DNA of 64,000 nt from Pseudomonas cuatrocienegasensis (GCF_900110925.1 NZ_FOFP01000016.1:1-64000); one strand, 5' to 3'. Counted from the first letter of the stretch, positions 1-8,114 are shown. Notes: generated from the letters alone by a model not told the origin. Numbers and translations: made by a program.

Positions 1-206
1 CCGTAGCCGCAGGGGCCGGCCTCGTAGCAGAAACTCAACGCCTCGCCCGACTGGCTCAACTGCTTGAGCAGCTTACGCAGCGCGGCGGCACTGTTCTCAA
101 TAGTACCGTGATAGTACGGATCACCACGCCCCGTCCGGGCCACTGCCACGGCAATTGTCGCTTTGTGTACGTCCAAACCCACATAGACTTGGTTAAACTC
201 ATTCAT
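1..206 (-). CDS. IS110-family transposase, N-terminal part (cut by window edge)
   Basis: Reading leftward from the ATG at 204-206, 68 codons are visible before the window ends. The start reads MNEFNQVYVGLDVHKATIAV, the typical RuvC-like DEDD opening of IS110/IS1111 recombinases, with the first catalytic Asp in GLDVHK; the Glu of YEAGPCGYG near residue 60 is the second acidic residue. IS110 enzymes recombine circular intermediates without terminal inverted repeats, guided by an element-encoded bridge RNA. The ribosome site (AGGGGGACAGGTC before ATG) lies inside a predicted stem. The C-terminal Tnp20 domain lies outside the window, so intactness cannot be judged. The family call is firm. Confidence 0.9.
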   Translation of the reverse strand, partial: MNEFNQVYVGLDVHKATIAVAVARTGRGDPYYHGTIENSAAALRKLLKQLSQSGEALSFCYEAGPCGY

Positions 207-388
207 GACCTGTCCCCCTCGATGCGGCTCTGTGTTGAAGGTGTTTCCCACCCCGAAAACATAACCCGCGTTCTCGAGGTGGGGCAGGTCAATCCATGAT
301 GTCTACGAAAAGCAATCGGTGCTGTGCAATACAGCACTGGGACATCGCCTTGCGTCCCGGCCGCTTCGGAGCGTCAACAGATCCTAAG
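207..388 (-). ncRNA. Structured IS110 5' leader; candidate bridge RNA
   Basis: This non-coding stretch lies between the transposase start and the stop codon of the neighbouring ABC gene. It has an imperfect long-range stem (207-221 with 275-290), an inner CCCACC/GGTGGG pair (247-252 with 278-283; the two pairings are partly alternative), and a perfect 7-bp hairpin GTGCTGT-GCAAT-ACAGCAC at 319-337. In characterised IS110-group elements the region upstream of the transposase encodes the bridge RNA that selects donor and target. That role is inferred here from position and folding; the exact RNA ends are not visible. The 207-221 arm would also hide the transposase ribosome site. Confidence 0.5.
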
Positions 389-1498
389 CTAGCTGGCGCT
401 GCTGTAGCGGCGTACGCCGGACTCACCCAGGTTGACCTGGGCGGCGATGCTGCCCGGCGCAGCGAACACCACCAGATGGTCGGCGGCGACGCGGATGCCG
501 ACATTCTGACCGGGCTGGTGGTCGGCGTGGCTGGGGAAAATCGCCTCTAGCTGGCTGCCGGTGGCGAGCTGCAAACGGTACAGGGTCGCTGCACCGAGGA
601 AGGTCTTGCCAACGATCAGAGCCTGCAAATCACTGTCGGGGGCGTAGACGATATCATCGGGGCGCAGCAGCACATCCACGGCGCTGCCGGTGGGCCAGGT
701 GTAGGCACGGTTACCGCGGATCAGACCGAGTTCGGTCTGCACAGCATCCGGGCTGAGCAACTGGCCGCGGATAAAGTAGCCCTGGCCGATAAAGCTTGCG
801 ACAAAGGGCGTCAGCGGCTCGTGGTAGAGGTTGAATGGGGTGTCCCATTGTTCCAGGCGACCGCGGTTGAACACCCCGACATGGTCGCTGACGGCAAAGG
901 CTTCTTCCTGATCATGGGTGACCAGAATCGCGCTGGTACCGCGCGCTTTAAGAATGTCGCGCACCTCATGGCTCAGGCGTCGGCGCAGCTCGCCGTCGAG
1001 GTTGGAAAACGGCTCGTCGAGTAGTAACAACTGTGGTGCCGGGGCCAGCGCCCTGGCCAGGGCCACGCGCTGTTGCTGACCGCCTGACAGTTCATGGGGG
1101 TAACGTTTACCCAGGGCATCGAGTTTGACCAAGGCCAGCAGCTCGGCGGTGACCTGGCTGCAGTCGGCCTGCTTGCGAATGCCGAACGCGACGTTCTCGG
1201 CCACCGTCAGGTGCGGGAACAGGGCGTAATCCTGGAACACCATACCGATGCGCCGCTTCTCCGGGGCCAGGGTGTAGCCGGCGCGGGAAATCACCGTATC
1301 GGCCAACTGAATCTCGCCTTCGAGCACCGGCTCGAAGCCGGCAATGGCGCGCAAAGTAGTGGTCTTGCCGCAACCGGAGGGGCCGAGCAGGCAGCCGATA
1401 TCGCCGGCATTGAGGTGCAGATTGAGATTCTGCACCACCGTATGGGCGTGATACCCGCAGCTCAGGTCACGCAGGTTCAGCAGCAGGGGTTGGCTCAT
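389..1498 (-). CDS. ABC transporter ATP-binding protein, FbpC/PotA type
   Basis: The 369-residue nucleotide-binding subunit of an importer. Walker A is GPSGCGKTT near residue 40, the Q-loop is in VFQDYALFPH, the signature is LSGGQQQRVALARAL and Walker B is LLLLDEPFSNLD, followed by a TOBE-like C-terminal region. The arrangement matches iron(III)/spermidine/sulfate importer ATPases (CUT1/FbpC group); the residues do not fix the substrate. The start overlaps the argF stop by four bases (ATGA), implying translational coupling downstream of argF. No permease or binding protein adjoins it. Its 3' end sits against the IS110 leader, so the last residues may have been altered by insertion. Confidence 0.85.
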   Translation of the reverse strand: MSQPLLLNLRDLSCGYHAHTVVQNLNLHLNAGDIGCLLGPSGCGKTTTLRAIAGFEPVLEGEIQLADTVISRAGYTLAPEKRRIGMVFQDYALFPHLTVAENVAFGIRKQADCSQVTAELLALVKLDALGKRYPHELSGGQQQRVALARALAPAPQLLLLDEPFSNLDGELRRRLSHEVRDILKARGTSAILVTHDQEEAFAVSDHVGVFNRGRLEQWDTPFNLYHEPLTPFVASFIGQGYFIRGQLLSPDAVQTELGLIRGNRAYTWPTGSAVDVLLRPDDIVYAPDSDLQALIVGKTFLGAATLYRLQLATGSQLEAIFPSHADHQPGQNVGIRVAADHLVVFAAPGSIAAQVNLGESGVRRYSSAS

Positions 1499-2415
1499 GC
1501 GTGGTGGTACGCCGGCTCAACGAGAAATTCGAGCAATGCCTTTTGTGCGTGCAAGCGGTTTTCAGCCTGATCCCAGGCGGCCGAGCGTGGGTCGTCGAGC
1601 AGGTCCATGCTGATTTCCTCGCCGCGATGCGCCGGCAAACAGTGCAGGAACAACACCTCGGGCGCAGCGCTGTCGAGCAGTGCACGGGTCACCTGGTAGG
1701 GCGCGAAGAGGCTCTTGCGCTCGGCAATCTCGTCTTCCTGGCCCATGGAGGCCCAGACATCGGTGCTGACCAGGTGGGCGCCCTCGACCGCTTCGCGCGG
1801 GTCGCGCAGCACCCGTACCCGGTCACCGGCTTCGGCCAGCAGGGCCGCGTTGGGCTCATAACCCTCGGGGCAGGCGACGCGCAGCTGGAAGTCGAACTGC
1901 AGCGCCGCCTCTATATAGGAGTTGCACATGTTATTGCCGTCGCCGATCCACACTACGGTCTTGCCTTTGATGCTGCCGCGATGTTCCTGGAAGGTCTGCA
2001 TGTCGGCCAGCAACTGGCAGGGGTGCAGGTCATCGGACAGGCCGTTGATCACCGGTACCCGCGAATTGGCGGCGAACTCGGTGAGCGTGCTGTGGGCAAA
2101 GGTGCGGATCATCACGGCATCGAGCATGCGTGACATGACGATGGCGGCATCGCCGATCGGTTCGCCACGGCCGAGCTGGGTGTCGCGCGGCGAAAGAAAG
2201 ATGGCCTGGCCGCCGAGCTGGATCATGCCGGCTTCAAACGACAGGCGCGTGCGGGTCGAGGCTTTCTCGAAGATCATGCCCAGCACGCGATTTTTCAGCG
2301 GCTCGAAGAGTACGCCGCGGTCGCGCAAGTCCTTCAGCTCCATACCGCGGCGGATCAGGCTCACCAGTTCGGCCGGTGTGCAGTCCTTCAGCGAGAGAAA
2401 GTGTCTTGCGCTCAT
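1495..2415 (-). CDS. argF: Ornithine carbamoyltransferase
   Basis: A 306-residue anabolic enzyme that makes citrulline from ornithine and carbamoyl phosphate in arginine synthesis. The carbamoyl-phosphate loop STRTRLSFEAGM is near residue 53, and the ornithine/catalytic motif FLHCLPAHRGEE is near residue 255. Length and motifs fit the anabolic ArgF rather than the larger catabolic ArcB. It heads a two-gene unit with the downstream ABC ATPase. A good sigma-70 promoter lies about 115-140 bases upstream of the start. No convincing ArgR site was found by eye. Confidence 0.95.
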   Translation of the reverse strand: MSARHFLSLKDCTPAELVSLIRRGMELKDLRDRGVLFEPLKNRVLGMIFEKASTRTRLSFEAGMIQLGGQAIFLSPRDTQLGRGEPIGDAAIVMSRMLDAVMIRTFAHSTLTEFAANSRVPVINGLSDDLHPCQLLADMQTFQEHRGSIKGKTVVWIGDGNNMCNSYIEAALQFDFQLRVACPEGYEPNAALLAEAGDRVRVLRDPREAVEGAHLVSTDVWASMGQEDEIAERKSLFAPYQVTRALLDSAAPEVLFLHCLPAHRGEEISMDLLDDPRSAAWDQAENRLHAQKALLEFLVEPAYHHA

Positions 2416-2484
2416 CCTTAACTACCTTTTGACAACAGAGCGCAGGTTCAAGGGCCAGGTGTAACGGACAAAAACGGCAGAACC

Positions 2485-2501
2485 TGCGGCTGGAAGCCGC
2501 A
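2485..2501 (-). promoter_or_regulatory. Hairpin in the argF leader
   Basis: Seven-base arms TGCGGCT and AGCCGCA are separated by three bases, between the promoter and the start codon. On the minus strand a T-rich stretch follows about ten bases later, so it could act as a weak attenuator or as an mRNA stabiliser. No function is established. Confidence 0.3.
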
Positions 2502-2529
2502 CAGGGCGACGAAACGGGGAAGCCGCGAT

Positions 2530-2557
2530 CTTATAAGCAAATGACGCACGCTTACAA
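2530..2557 (-). promoter_or_regulatory. Putative sigma-70 promoter of argF
   Basis: On the minus strand, TTGTAA (2552-2557) and TATAAG (2530-2535) are separated by 16 bases. This leaves an untranslated leader of roughly 105 bases before argF. Seen by eye only. Confidence 0.5.
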
Positions 2558-2646
2558 CTCGCCACCATGGGCAGTTGTGTCGCGCAAGATCGTACAAGAC
2601 GTGCCGGCGCGCGCCGGGTAGGGTGGCGCGCTCTGGAGAGTGCATC

Positions 2647-3357
2647 ATGACCCGTCAACACGAGTTCACCCAAGGCGCCCGCGACATGCTGCCCATGCTG
2701 CTCGGCGCCATCCCCTTCGGCATCATCTATGGCAGCCTGGCCGGCGCTGCCGGACTCAGCACCTGGCAGGCGCTGGGTATGTCGCTGCTGGTATTCGCCG
2801 GCTCCGCGCAGTTTATCGCCCTGAGCCTGCTGGGCGCGGGCGTTGGTCTGGCAGTGCTGCTGCTCACCACTTTTGTGGTCAACCTGCGCCATGCGTTGTA
2901 CAGCGCCAGCCTGCAACCCCATGTACGGCAGCTGCCCAAGCGCTGGCGCATGCCCCTGGCCTTCTGGCTCACCGATGAGGCTTACGCGGTGGTGGTGCAT
3001 CGTTATGCAGCGTCCGATGCCTCGCCGAACAAGCACTGGTACTTTCTTGGCGCAGCCCTGGCGATGTACCTGAACTGGCAGCTGTGTACCCTGGTGGGCG
3101 TTTTGTTCGGCCAGCAGGTGCCCAACCTGGAAGCCTGGGGGCTGGACTTCGCCATGCTCGCGACCTTTATCGGGATTGTCGTGCCGATGCTGCGCAACCG
3201 TCCACAGGTGGCTGCCGCCCTGGTTGCCGCTGGCGTGGCCCTGGTCTGCCATGGGCTGCCCTACAAACTCGGTCTGCTAGCGGCGGCGTTTAGCGGGATT
3301 GTGCTGGGGGTGCTGCTCGAGCGCCGCGCCCAGAGCCGTGTTTTGGAGGTGTGCTGA
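2647..3357 (+). CDS. azlC: AzlC-family branched-chain amino acid exporter, large subunit
   Basis: A 236-residue inner-membrane protein with several hydrophobic helices, opening MTRQHEFTQGARDMLPMLLG and continuing with the AzlC signature (IPFGIIYGSLAGAAGL). With the small AzlD partner it forms an exporter of branched-chain amino acids (YgaZH type). The ATG at 2647 is chosen over an upstream in-frame start because it has a GGAGA site just before it and family proteins begin here. It overlaps azlD in a TGATG junction. It diverges from argF. Confidence 0.88.
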   Translation: MTRQHEFTQGARDMLPMLLGAIPFGIIYGSLAGAAGLSTWQALGMSLLVFAGSAQFIALSLLGAGVGLAVLLLTTFVVNLRHALYSASLQPHVRQLPKRWRMPLAFWLTDEAYAVVVHRYAASDASPNKHWYFLGAALAMYLNWQLCTLVGVLFGQQVPNLEAWGLDFAMLATFIGIVVPMLRNRPQVAAALVAAGVALVCHGLPYKLGLLAAAFSGIVLGVLLERRAQSRVLEVC

Positions 3358-3686
3358 TGGAAAACTGGCTACTTATCGCCGGCATGCTGGCGATCACCTT
3401 TGCCACCCGTTACAGCCTGTTCGCGTTTCCTGATCTGCGTTTCCCGACGCTGGTGCGTCAGGGCCTGCACTACGTACCGACGGCGGTGCTCACGGCCATC
3501 GTGGTACCGGGGATGCTGTTGCCCGATGGCCAGCACTGGCAGTTGGGCCTGGATAATGCGTACCTCTGGGCCGGGCTGGCGGCGATTGCGATTGCCGCGT
3601 TCACCCGGCATCTGCTGGCTACTATCGGTGGTGGTTTTCTGCTGTTCTTTCTGCTGCGCTGGGCGATGGGACAGCTGCCGCTGTAA
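3357..3686 (+). CDS. azlD: AzlD-family branched-chain amino acid exporter, small subunit
   Basis: A 109-residue hydrophobic protein with about four membrane helices and the family motif ATRYSLFAFPDLRFP early in the chain. It is the partner of AzlC. The ATG at 3357 shares its A with the azlC stop, and GGAGG lies eight bases upstream, so it is translationally coupled. A GTG two codons earlier is possible but less well placed. Confidence 0.85.
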   Translation: MENWLLIAGMLAITFATRYSLFAFPDLRFPTLVRQGLHYVPTAVLTAIVVPGMLLPDGQHWQLGLDNAYLWAGLAAIAIAAFTRHLLATIGGGFLLFFLLRWAMGQLPL

Positions 3687-3717
3687 CGGCTGCGGTTTGT
3701 TGGTAGGCTGATGCAAA

Positions 3718-3755
3718 AATGGCCCGGCTCGTGGGTTTTCACGCAGCCGGCCATT
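3718..3755 (+). terminator. Large hairpin between azlD and the MFS-acyltransferase gene
   Basis: Arms AATGGCC-C-GGCT (3718-3729) and AGCC-GGCCATT (3745-3755) form an 11-bp stem with one bulged C and a roughly 15-base loop that can pair further (GTG/CAC). There is no real T tract. It probably ends or protects the azlCD message; the next gene starts 44 bases later. Confidence 0.45.
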
Positions 3756-3798
3756 GCTTGCCAGCCCACACCAGTCGGCCATTACAGGGATACGGACG

Positions 3799-5673
3799 AT
3801 GACCCCCCATTCGCAATTCGCTCTGCTGCGCAGTCGGCGTTTTCTGCCGTTCTTCGTGACCCAACTGCTTGGCGCGTTCAATGACAATATTTTCAAGCAG
3901 TCGCTGATTCTCGTCATCCTGTTCAAGCTGACGGTCAATGCCGACCGTGATTTCTTGATCAACCTCTGCGCCTTGCTGTTCATCCTGCCGTTTTTTCTGT
4001 TTTCTGCGCTCGGTGGCCAGTTTGGCGAAAAGTTCGCCAAGGATCGGCTGATCCGCGCCATCAAGTTCGCCGAGATTGTGATCATGCTGGCGGGTGCGGC
4101 GGGCGTGCTGTTCAACAACCTGCCGCTGATGTTGGCGGTGCTGTTCGCCATGGGTACGCAGTCGGCGCTGTTCGGCCCGGTGAAGTATTCGATCCTGCCG
4201 CAGCACCTTGAAGAGCATGAGTTGGTTGGCGGTAATGCGTTGGTGGAGATGGGCACCTTTCTGGCTATTCTCGCCGGGACCATCTGCGCCGGCATCATGA
4301 TGGCCGGCAGTGCCTACGCCAATTGGGTCGCCAGCGCCGTGGTAGTGGTGGCTGTGCTGGGCTTTATCGCCAGTTGCAAGATCCCCCGTGCTGCTGCGGC
4401 GCTGCCCGAGCTGCCGCTCGACTGGAACATCTTTCGCCAGTCCTGGCGCACCCTGAAGATGGGCCTGGGGCAACGCCCTGCGGTATCACGCTCGATGGTC
4501 GGCAACTCCTGGTTCTGGTTTCTCGGCGCGGTGTACCTGACGCAGATACCGGCCTATTCCAAGGAGTGGCTGCACGGCGATGAAAGCGTGGTCACCCTGA
4601 TTCTCACGGTGTTCTCGATTGGCATTGCCCTGGGCTCGATGCTCTGTGAGCGCATGAGTGGGCACAAGGTCGAGATCGGTCTGGTGCCCTTTGGCTCCAT
4701 CGGCCTGACCCTGTTCGGTCTGTTGCTGTGGTGGCACTCCGGCGGCTTCCCTCAGGATGTGCAGCCGCACGATTGGCTGGGCGTGCTGAGTTACGGGCAG
4801 GCCTGGTGGATTCTCGGTTCGGTGATGGGCATTGGCCTGTTCGGCGGGTTCTATATCGTGCCGCTGTACGCGCTGATTCAGTCGCGCACCGCGGCCCACG
4901 AGCGCTCGCGGGTGATCGCCGCCAACAATATTCTCAACGCGCTGTTCATGGTGGTCTCGGCCATCGTCTCGATCCTCTTTCTGAGCGTGGCCGAGCTGTC
5001 GATTCCGCAGTTGTTCCTGGTGATCTCGCTGATGAACATCGCGGTCAGCAGCTACATCTTCAAGGTCGTGCCCGAGTTCAGCATGCGCTTTTTGATCTGG
5101 CTGCTCGGCCATTCGCTGTACCGGGTCGAACACAAGGGGCTGGATGCCATTCCGGAGGAGGGTGCTGCGGTGCTGGTGTGTAACCACGTTTCCTTCGTCG
5201 ATGCCCTGCTGATTGGTGGCGCTGTGCGCCGGCCGATTCGCTTTGTCATGTACTACAAGATCTACCGGCTGCCGGTGCTCAATTTCATCTTCCGCACGGC
5301 CGGTACGGTGCCGATTGCTGGGCGCAACGAAGACCCGCTGGTGTATGACGCTGCGTTCAAGAAGATCGCCGAGTACCTGCGCGATGGTGAGCTGGTGTGC
5401 ATCTTCCCTGAAGGCAAGCTGACGGCCGATGGCGAGATCGACACCTTCCGCGCCGGAGTCGAGCGCATCCTTGCGGAGAATCCGGTGCCGGTGGTGCCGA
5501 TGGCGCTGCAGGGGCTGTGGGGCAGTTTCTTCAGCCGGGCACCGGGCAAGCGGTTGTTCCGCCGAATCTGGTCACGGGTCGGGCTGGTTGCAGGTGCGCC
5601 TGTGGCACCAGAGATGGCGCGTTGCGAACTGTTGCAAGTGCAGGTCACCGCGCTGCGCGGCGAGCGTCGCTAA
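3799..5673 (+). CDS. MFS transporter fused to a lysophospholipid acyltransferase
   Basis: A 624-residue two-part protein. Residues about 1-410 form a 12-helix MFS domain like LplT (lysophospholipid flippase; opening FFVTQLLGAFNDNIFKQS). Residues about 425-620 form a PlsC-type acyltransferase with the HX4D motif NHVSFVD, the FPEGKLT motif and a PMALQGLW segment. E. coli splits these jobs between LplT and Aas; here the AMP-binding acyl-ACP synthetase part of Aas is missing. The likely role is to import lysophospholipids across the inner membrane and re-acylate them. The ATG at 3799 is used because homology begins just after it; an upstream TTG would lie in the hairpin. Confidence 0.82.
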   Translation: MTPHSQFALLRSRRFLPFFVTQLLGAFNDNIFKQSLILVILFKLTVNADRDFLINLCALLFILPFFLFSALGGQFGEKFAKDRLIRAIKFAEIVIMLAGAAGVLFNNLPLMLAVLFAMGTQSALFGPVKYSILPQHLEEHELVGGNALVEMGTFLAILAGTICAGIMMAGSAYANWVASAVVVVAVLGFIASCKIPRAAAALPELPLDWNIFRQSWRTLKMGLGQRPAVSRSMVGNSWFWFLGAVYLTQIPAYSKEWLHGDESVVTLILTVFSIGIALGSMLCERMSGHKVEIGLVPFGSIGLTLFGLLLWWHSGGFPQDVQPHDWLGVLSYGQAWWILGSVMGIGLFGGFYIVPLYALIQSRTAAHERSRVIAANNILNALFMVVSAIVSILFLSVAELSIPQLFLVISLMNIAVSSYIFKVVPEFSMRFLIWLLGHSLYRVEHKGLDAIPEEGAAVLVCNHVSFVDALLIGGAVRRPIRFVMYYKIYRLPVLNFIFRTAGTVPIAGRNEDPLVYDAAFKKIAEYLRDGELVCIFPEGKLTADGEIDTFRAGVERILAENPVPVVPMALQGLWGSFFSRAPGKRLFRRIWSRVGLVAGAPVAPEMARCELLQVQVTALRGERR

Positions 5674-5680
5674 GCCTATA

Positions 5681-5709
5681 GCGCCCCGCTCGAATAGCAG
5701 GCGGGGCGC
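5681..5709. terminator. Hairpin between convergent genes
   Basis: Arms GCGCCCCGC (5681-5689) and GCGGGGCGC (5701-5709) form a perfect 9-bp stem with an 11-base loop, between the acyltransferase fusion (+) and the BASS transporter (-). There is no T tract on either side, but the convergent position suggests a two-way terminator. Confidence 0.55.
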
Positions 5710-5720
5710 CGGCAGGTGCC

Positions 5721-6677
5721 TTAGGCTTTCTGTTCGGGCGCCTGTTTGGAGGCATCGTCGAGGCGCCGGTAGAGCGTCGCAACCAGCGGGCCGGAGAGGT
5801 TGTGCCAGACGCTGAACAGCGCGCTGGGCACCGCCGCCAGCGGCGAGAAGTGGGCACTGGCCAAGGCGGCGCCGAGACCGGAGTTCTGCATGCCGACCTC
5901 AATCGACAGGGTCTTGCTCTGCGCCAGCGGCAGGCCGAATACACGCCCCGCAAGAAAGCCCAGGCCCAGGCCGATGCCGTTGTGTAGCACCACCACCGCC
6001 ATGATCAGCAGACCGGATTCGGCGATCCGCGCCTGGCTGGCGGCCACCACCGCAGCGACGATGGCCACAATGCTCAGCACCGAGATAAGCGGTAGCACTT
6101 CCACGGCCAGCTGTACCCGGTTGCCCAGCAAACGCCGCACGATGAGCCCCAATACGATGGGCAGCAGGACCATTTTCAGAATCGAGATAAACATCGCCGA
6201 GAACGACACAGGCAACCACTCGGATGCCAGTGCCCAGATCAGCGAGGGCGTCACCAGGGGCGCGAGCAGGGTGGTCACGGCGGTGATCGATACCGACAGG
6301 GCAACATCGCCGCGGGCGAACCAGGTCATGACGTTGGAGGCCGTGCCGCCAGGGCAGCAGCCGACCAGAATTACCCCCACTGCGATTTCTGCTGGCAGCG
6401 CCAGCGCCTTGCACAGCAACCAGGCAAGGCCCGGCATGATGATGAATTGTGCGAGTACGCCGAGGGCGACCCACAGTGGGCGGCGGGCGACCTCGCGGAA
6501 ATCCTCGGCCTTGAGCGTCAGGCCCATGCCGAACATGATCAAACCGAGCAGCGGCACGATCCAGGCAGTCAGCGGCAAGAATGCTGCGGGTAGCAGGAAC
6601 GCCAGCACGGCGAACAGCAGCACCCAGAGGGCAAAGGTATTGCCGACAAAGCGGCTGAGAGCGATCAGGGCGCGCAT
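5721..6677 (-). CDS. Bile acid:sodium symporter (BASS) family transporter
   Basis: A 318-residue membrane protein with about nine or ten helices. It has the SBF-family GLTLKAEDF segment after helix two and the crossover motif CCPGGTASNVMTWFARGD, which binds substrate and sodium in this fold. Bacterial members (YocS/PanS-like) carry pantoate, ketopantoate or other organic anions rather than bile acids; the sequence does not say which. A single gene, convergent with the gene on its right side's terminator and transcribed toward the MFS-acyltransferase fusion. Its start, MRALIALSRFVG, precedes helix one directly. Confidence 0.82.
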   Translation of the reverse strand: MRALIALSRFVGNTFALWVLLFAVLAFLLPAAFLPLTAWIVPLLGLIMFGMGLTLKAEDFREVARRPLWVALGVLAQFIIMPGLAWLLCKALALPAEIAVGVILVGCCPGGTASNVMTWFARGDVALSVSITAVTTLLAPLVTPSLIWALASEWLPVSFSAMFISILKMVLLPIVLGLIVRRLLGNRVQLAVEVLPLISVLSIVAIVAAVVAASQARIAESGLLIMAVVVLHNGIGLGLGFLAGRVFGLPLAQSKTLSIEVGMQNSGLGAALASAHFSPLAAVPSALFSVWHNLSGPLVATLYRRLDDASKQAPEQKA

Positions 6678-6700
6678 GGGCGGTTTCCTTCAAGGCATAG

Positions 6701-6726
6701 AAAAAGGGCCGCCAAGTGGCAGCCCT
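6701..6726 (-). terminator. Rho-independent terminator of rdgC
   Basis: On the minus strand, arms GGGCTGCC and GGCGGCCC (one mismatch) enclose ACTT and are followed by TTTTT. It sits nine bases past the rdgC stop. Confidence 0.7.
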
Positions 6727-6734
6727 GAGTGGGA

Positions 6735-7655
6735 TCAGAGACCCTGGGGCGTATCTTCGCCGCCGAGGGCTTCGAACAGTGCTGGGAGGAAGTCAACGAA
6801 GGTCAGCATCATCAGAGTGAAGCTGGCATCGAGCTGGCCCAGGTTGTCGTCACCGCCATCCTGTTCGGCCTGATCTTGCAGCAGGTCTTCGAAACGCAGG
6901 CGCTTGACCACCATTTTGTCGTCGAGCATGAACGACAGCTTGTCCTGCCAGCCCAGGGCCAGTTGCGTGACCTGCTTGCCGGAGCTCATGTGCAGCTGGA
7001 TTTCATCGCCGGTCAGGTCCTGGCGCTTGCAGCGCACCACGCCGCCGTCTTCATGGGTGTCGCGCAGTTCGCACTCGTCCAGTACATGGAAGTCGGGCGC
7101 GGCCTGCTGGTTCTTGACCCAGTCGGTCAGGGTGGCGCTGGGGGCGATCTTCACGGTGAGCGGACGCACCGGCAGCGAGCCCATGGCTTCACGCAGGGTC
7201 GAGAGCAGGTCTTCGGCGCGTTTGGCACTGGCCGAGTCGACCAGAATCAGGCCCTGCTTGGGCGCGATGGCGGCGAAGGTCGCGGATTTGCGGATAAAGG
7301 CGCGCGGCAGGAAGGCCTGGACGATTTCGTCCTTGAGCTGTTCACGCTCTTTTTTGTAGACCTTGCGCATTTGCTCGGCTTCGATCTCGTCGACCTTTTC
7401 CTTGAGCGCGTCACGCACCACGCTACCCGGCAGGATGCGCTCTTCCTTGCGTGCCGCGACCAGCAGGAAGTCGCCGCTGACATGCACCAGCGGGGCGTCG
7501 CCGCCTTTGCCGAATGGCGCGATAAAGCCGTAGGTGGTTAGCTCCTGGCTGGCGCAGGGGCGTGCCGGCTTGGCCGCCAGGGCCGCTTCCAGAGCGTCGG
7601 CGTCGAAGGGCACGTCTTGGGTGAGGCGGTAGACCAGCAGGTTGCGAAACCACAT
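6735..7655 (-). CDS. rdgC: Recombination-associated protein RdgC
   Basis: A 306-residue nucleoid-associated DNA-binding protein that forms a ring dimer on double-stranded DNA and restrains RecA filament formation. The opening MWFRNLLVYRLTQDVPFDAD and the following YGFIAPFGKGGDAPLVH are diagnostic. Length matches the family (about 303-306). The ATG at 7655 is preferred over one 13 codons upstream because family proteins start at MWF and AGGAG precedes it. A single gene with its own terminator. Confidence 0.95.
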   Translation of the reverse strand: MWFRNLLVYRLTQDVPFDADALEAALAAKPARPCASQELTTYGFIAPFGKGGDAPLVHVSGDFLLVAARKEERILPGSVVRDALKEKVDEIEAEQMRKVYKKEREQLKDEIVQAFLPRAFIRKSATFAAIAPKQGLILVDSASAKRAEDLLSTLREAMGSLPVRPLTVKIAPSATLTDWVKNQQAAPDFHVLDECELRDTHEDGGVVRCKRQDLTGDEIQLHMSSGKQVTQLALGWQDKLSFMLDDKMVVKRLRFEDLLQDQAEQDGGDDNLGQLDASFTLMMLTFVDFLPALFEALGGEDTPQGL

Positions 7656-7865
7656 AAGAGGAACATCTCCTTTAGAACGTATTGAAAGCCGCATGGCGAG
7701 GCCATTCGACGAGGTCTCCGGTTAGGAGAGCGGCTTACTATGACCGGTGGGCGCGATTATTGTGCCCGACTACTTCTTACAGGCAGGGCAGGGCATCCGC
7801 GTGAGTCGCGCATTATTGTCCCCGCAGGTGCTCCAGGCCAAGCCTGAGCTAACTCCTTGCGGCAT

Positions 7866-7919
7866 CAATAAAAAATTTTTAAAACAGGGCTTGCCAAGGT
7901 GCGGAACGCTCTCTAGAAT
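7866..7919 (+). promoter_or_regulatory. Strong stable-RNA promoter for tRNA-Val/tRNA-Asp
   Basis: TTGCCA (7891-7896) and TAGAAT (7914-7919) are spaced by 17 bases. An A/T-only block at about 7868-7884 is placed like an UP element, and a GCGCCCC discriminator follows the -10. GC-rich discriminators are typical of stringently controlled stable RNA promoters. The first tRNA begins at 7941. Confidence 0.7.
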
Positions 7920-7940
7920 GCGCCCCACTTCGAGAGTGAA

Positions 7941-8016
7941 GGGTGATTAGCTCAGCTGGGAGAGCATCTGCCTTACAAGCAGAGGGTCGGCGGTTCGATC
8001 CCGTCATCACCCACCA
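7941..8016 (+). tRNA. tRNA-Val (anticodon TAC)
   Basis: A 76-base cloverleaf with acceptor GGGTGAT pairing ATCACCC and encoded CCA. The anticodon arm TCTGC-CTTACAA-GCAGA gives anticodon TAC, and the T arm contains GGTTCGATCC. Confidence 0.97.
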
Positions 8017-8037
8017 AACTCGCTTTAGAGGTTACGC

Positions 8038-8114
8038 GCAGCGGTAGTTCAGTCGGTTAGAATACCGGCCTGTCACGCCGGGGGTCGCGGGTTCGAGTCC
8101 CGTCCGCTGCGCCA
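8038..8114 (+). tRNA. tRNA-Asp (anticodon GTC)
   Basis: A 77-base cloverleaf with acceptor GCAGCGG pairing CCGCTGC, then GCCA. The anticodon arm CCGGC-CTGTCAC-GCCGG gives GTC. It lies 21 bases after tRNA-Val and is probably co-transcribed; a T6 run follows at 8116-8121. Confidence 0.97.
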
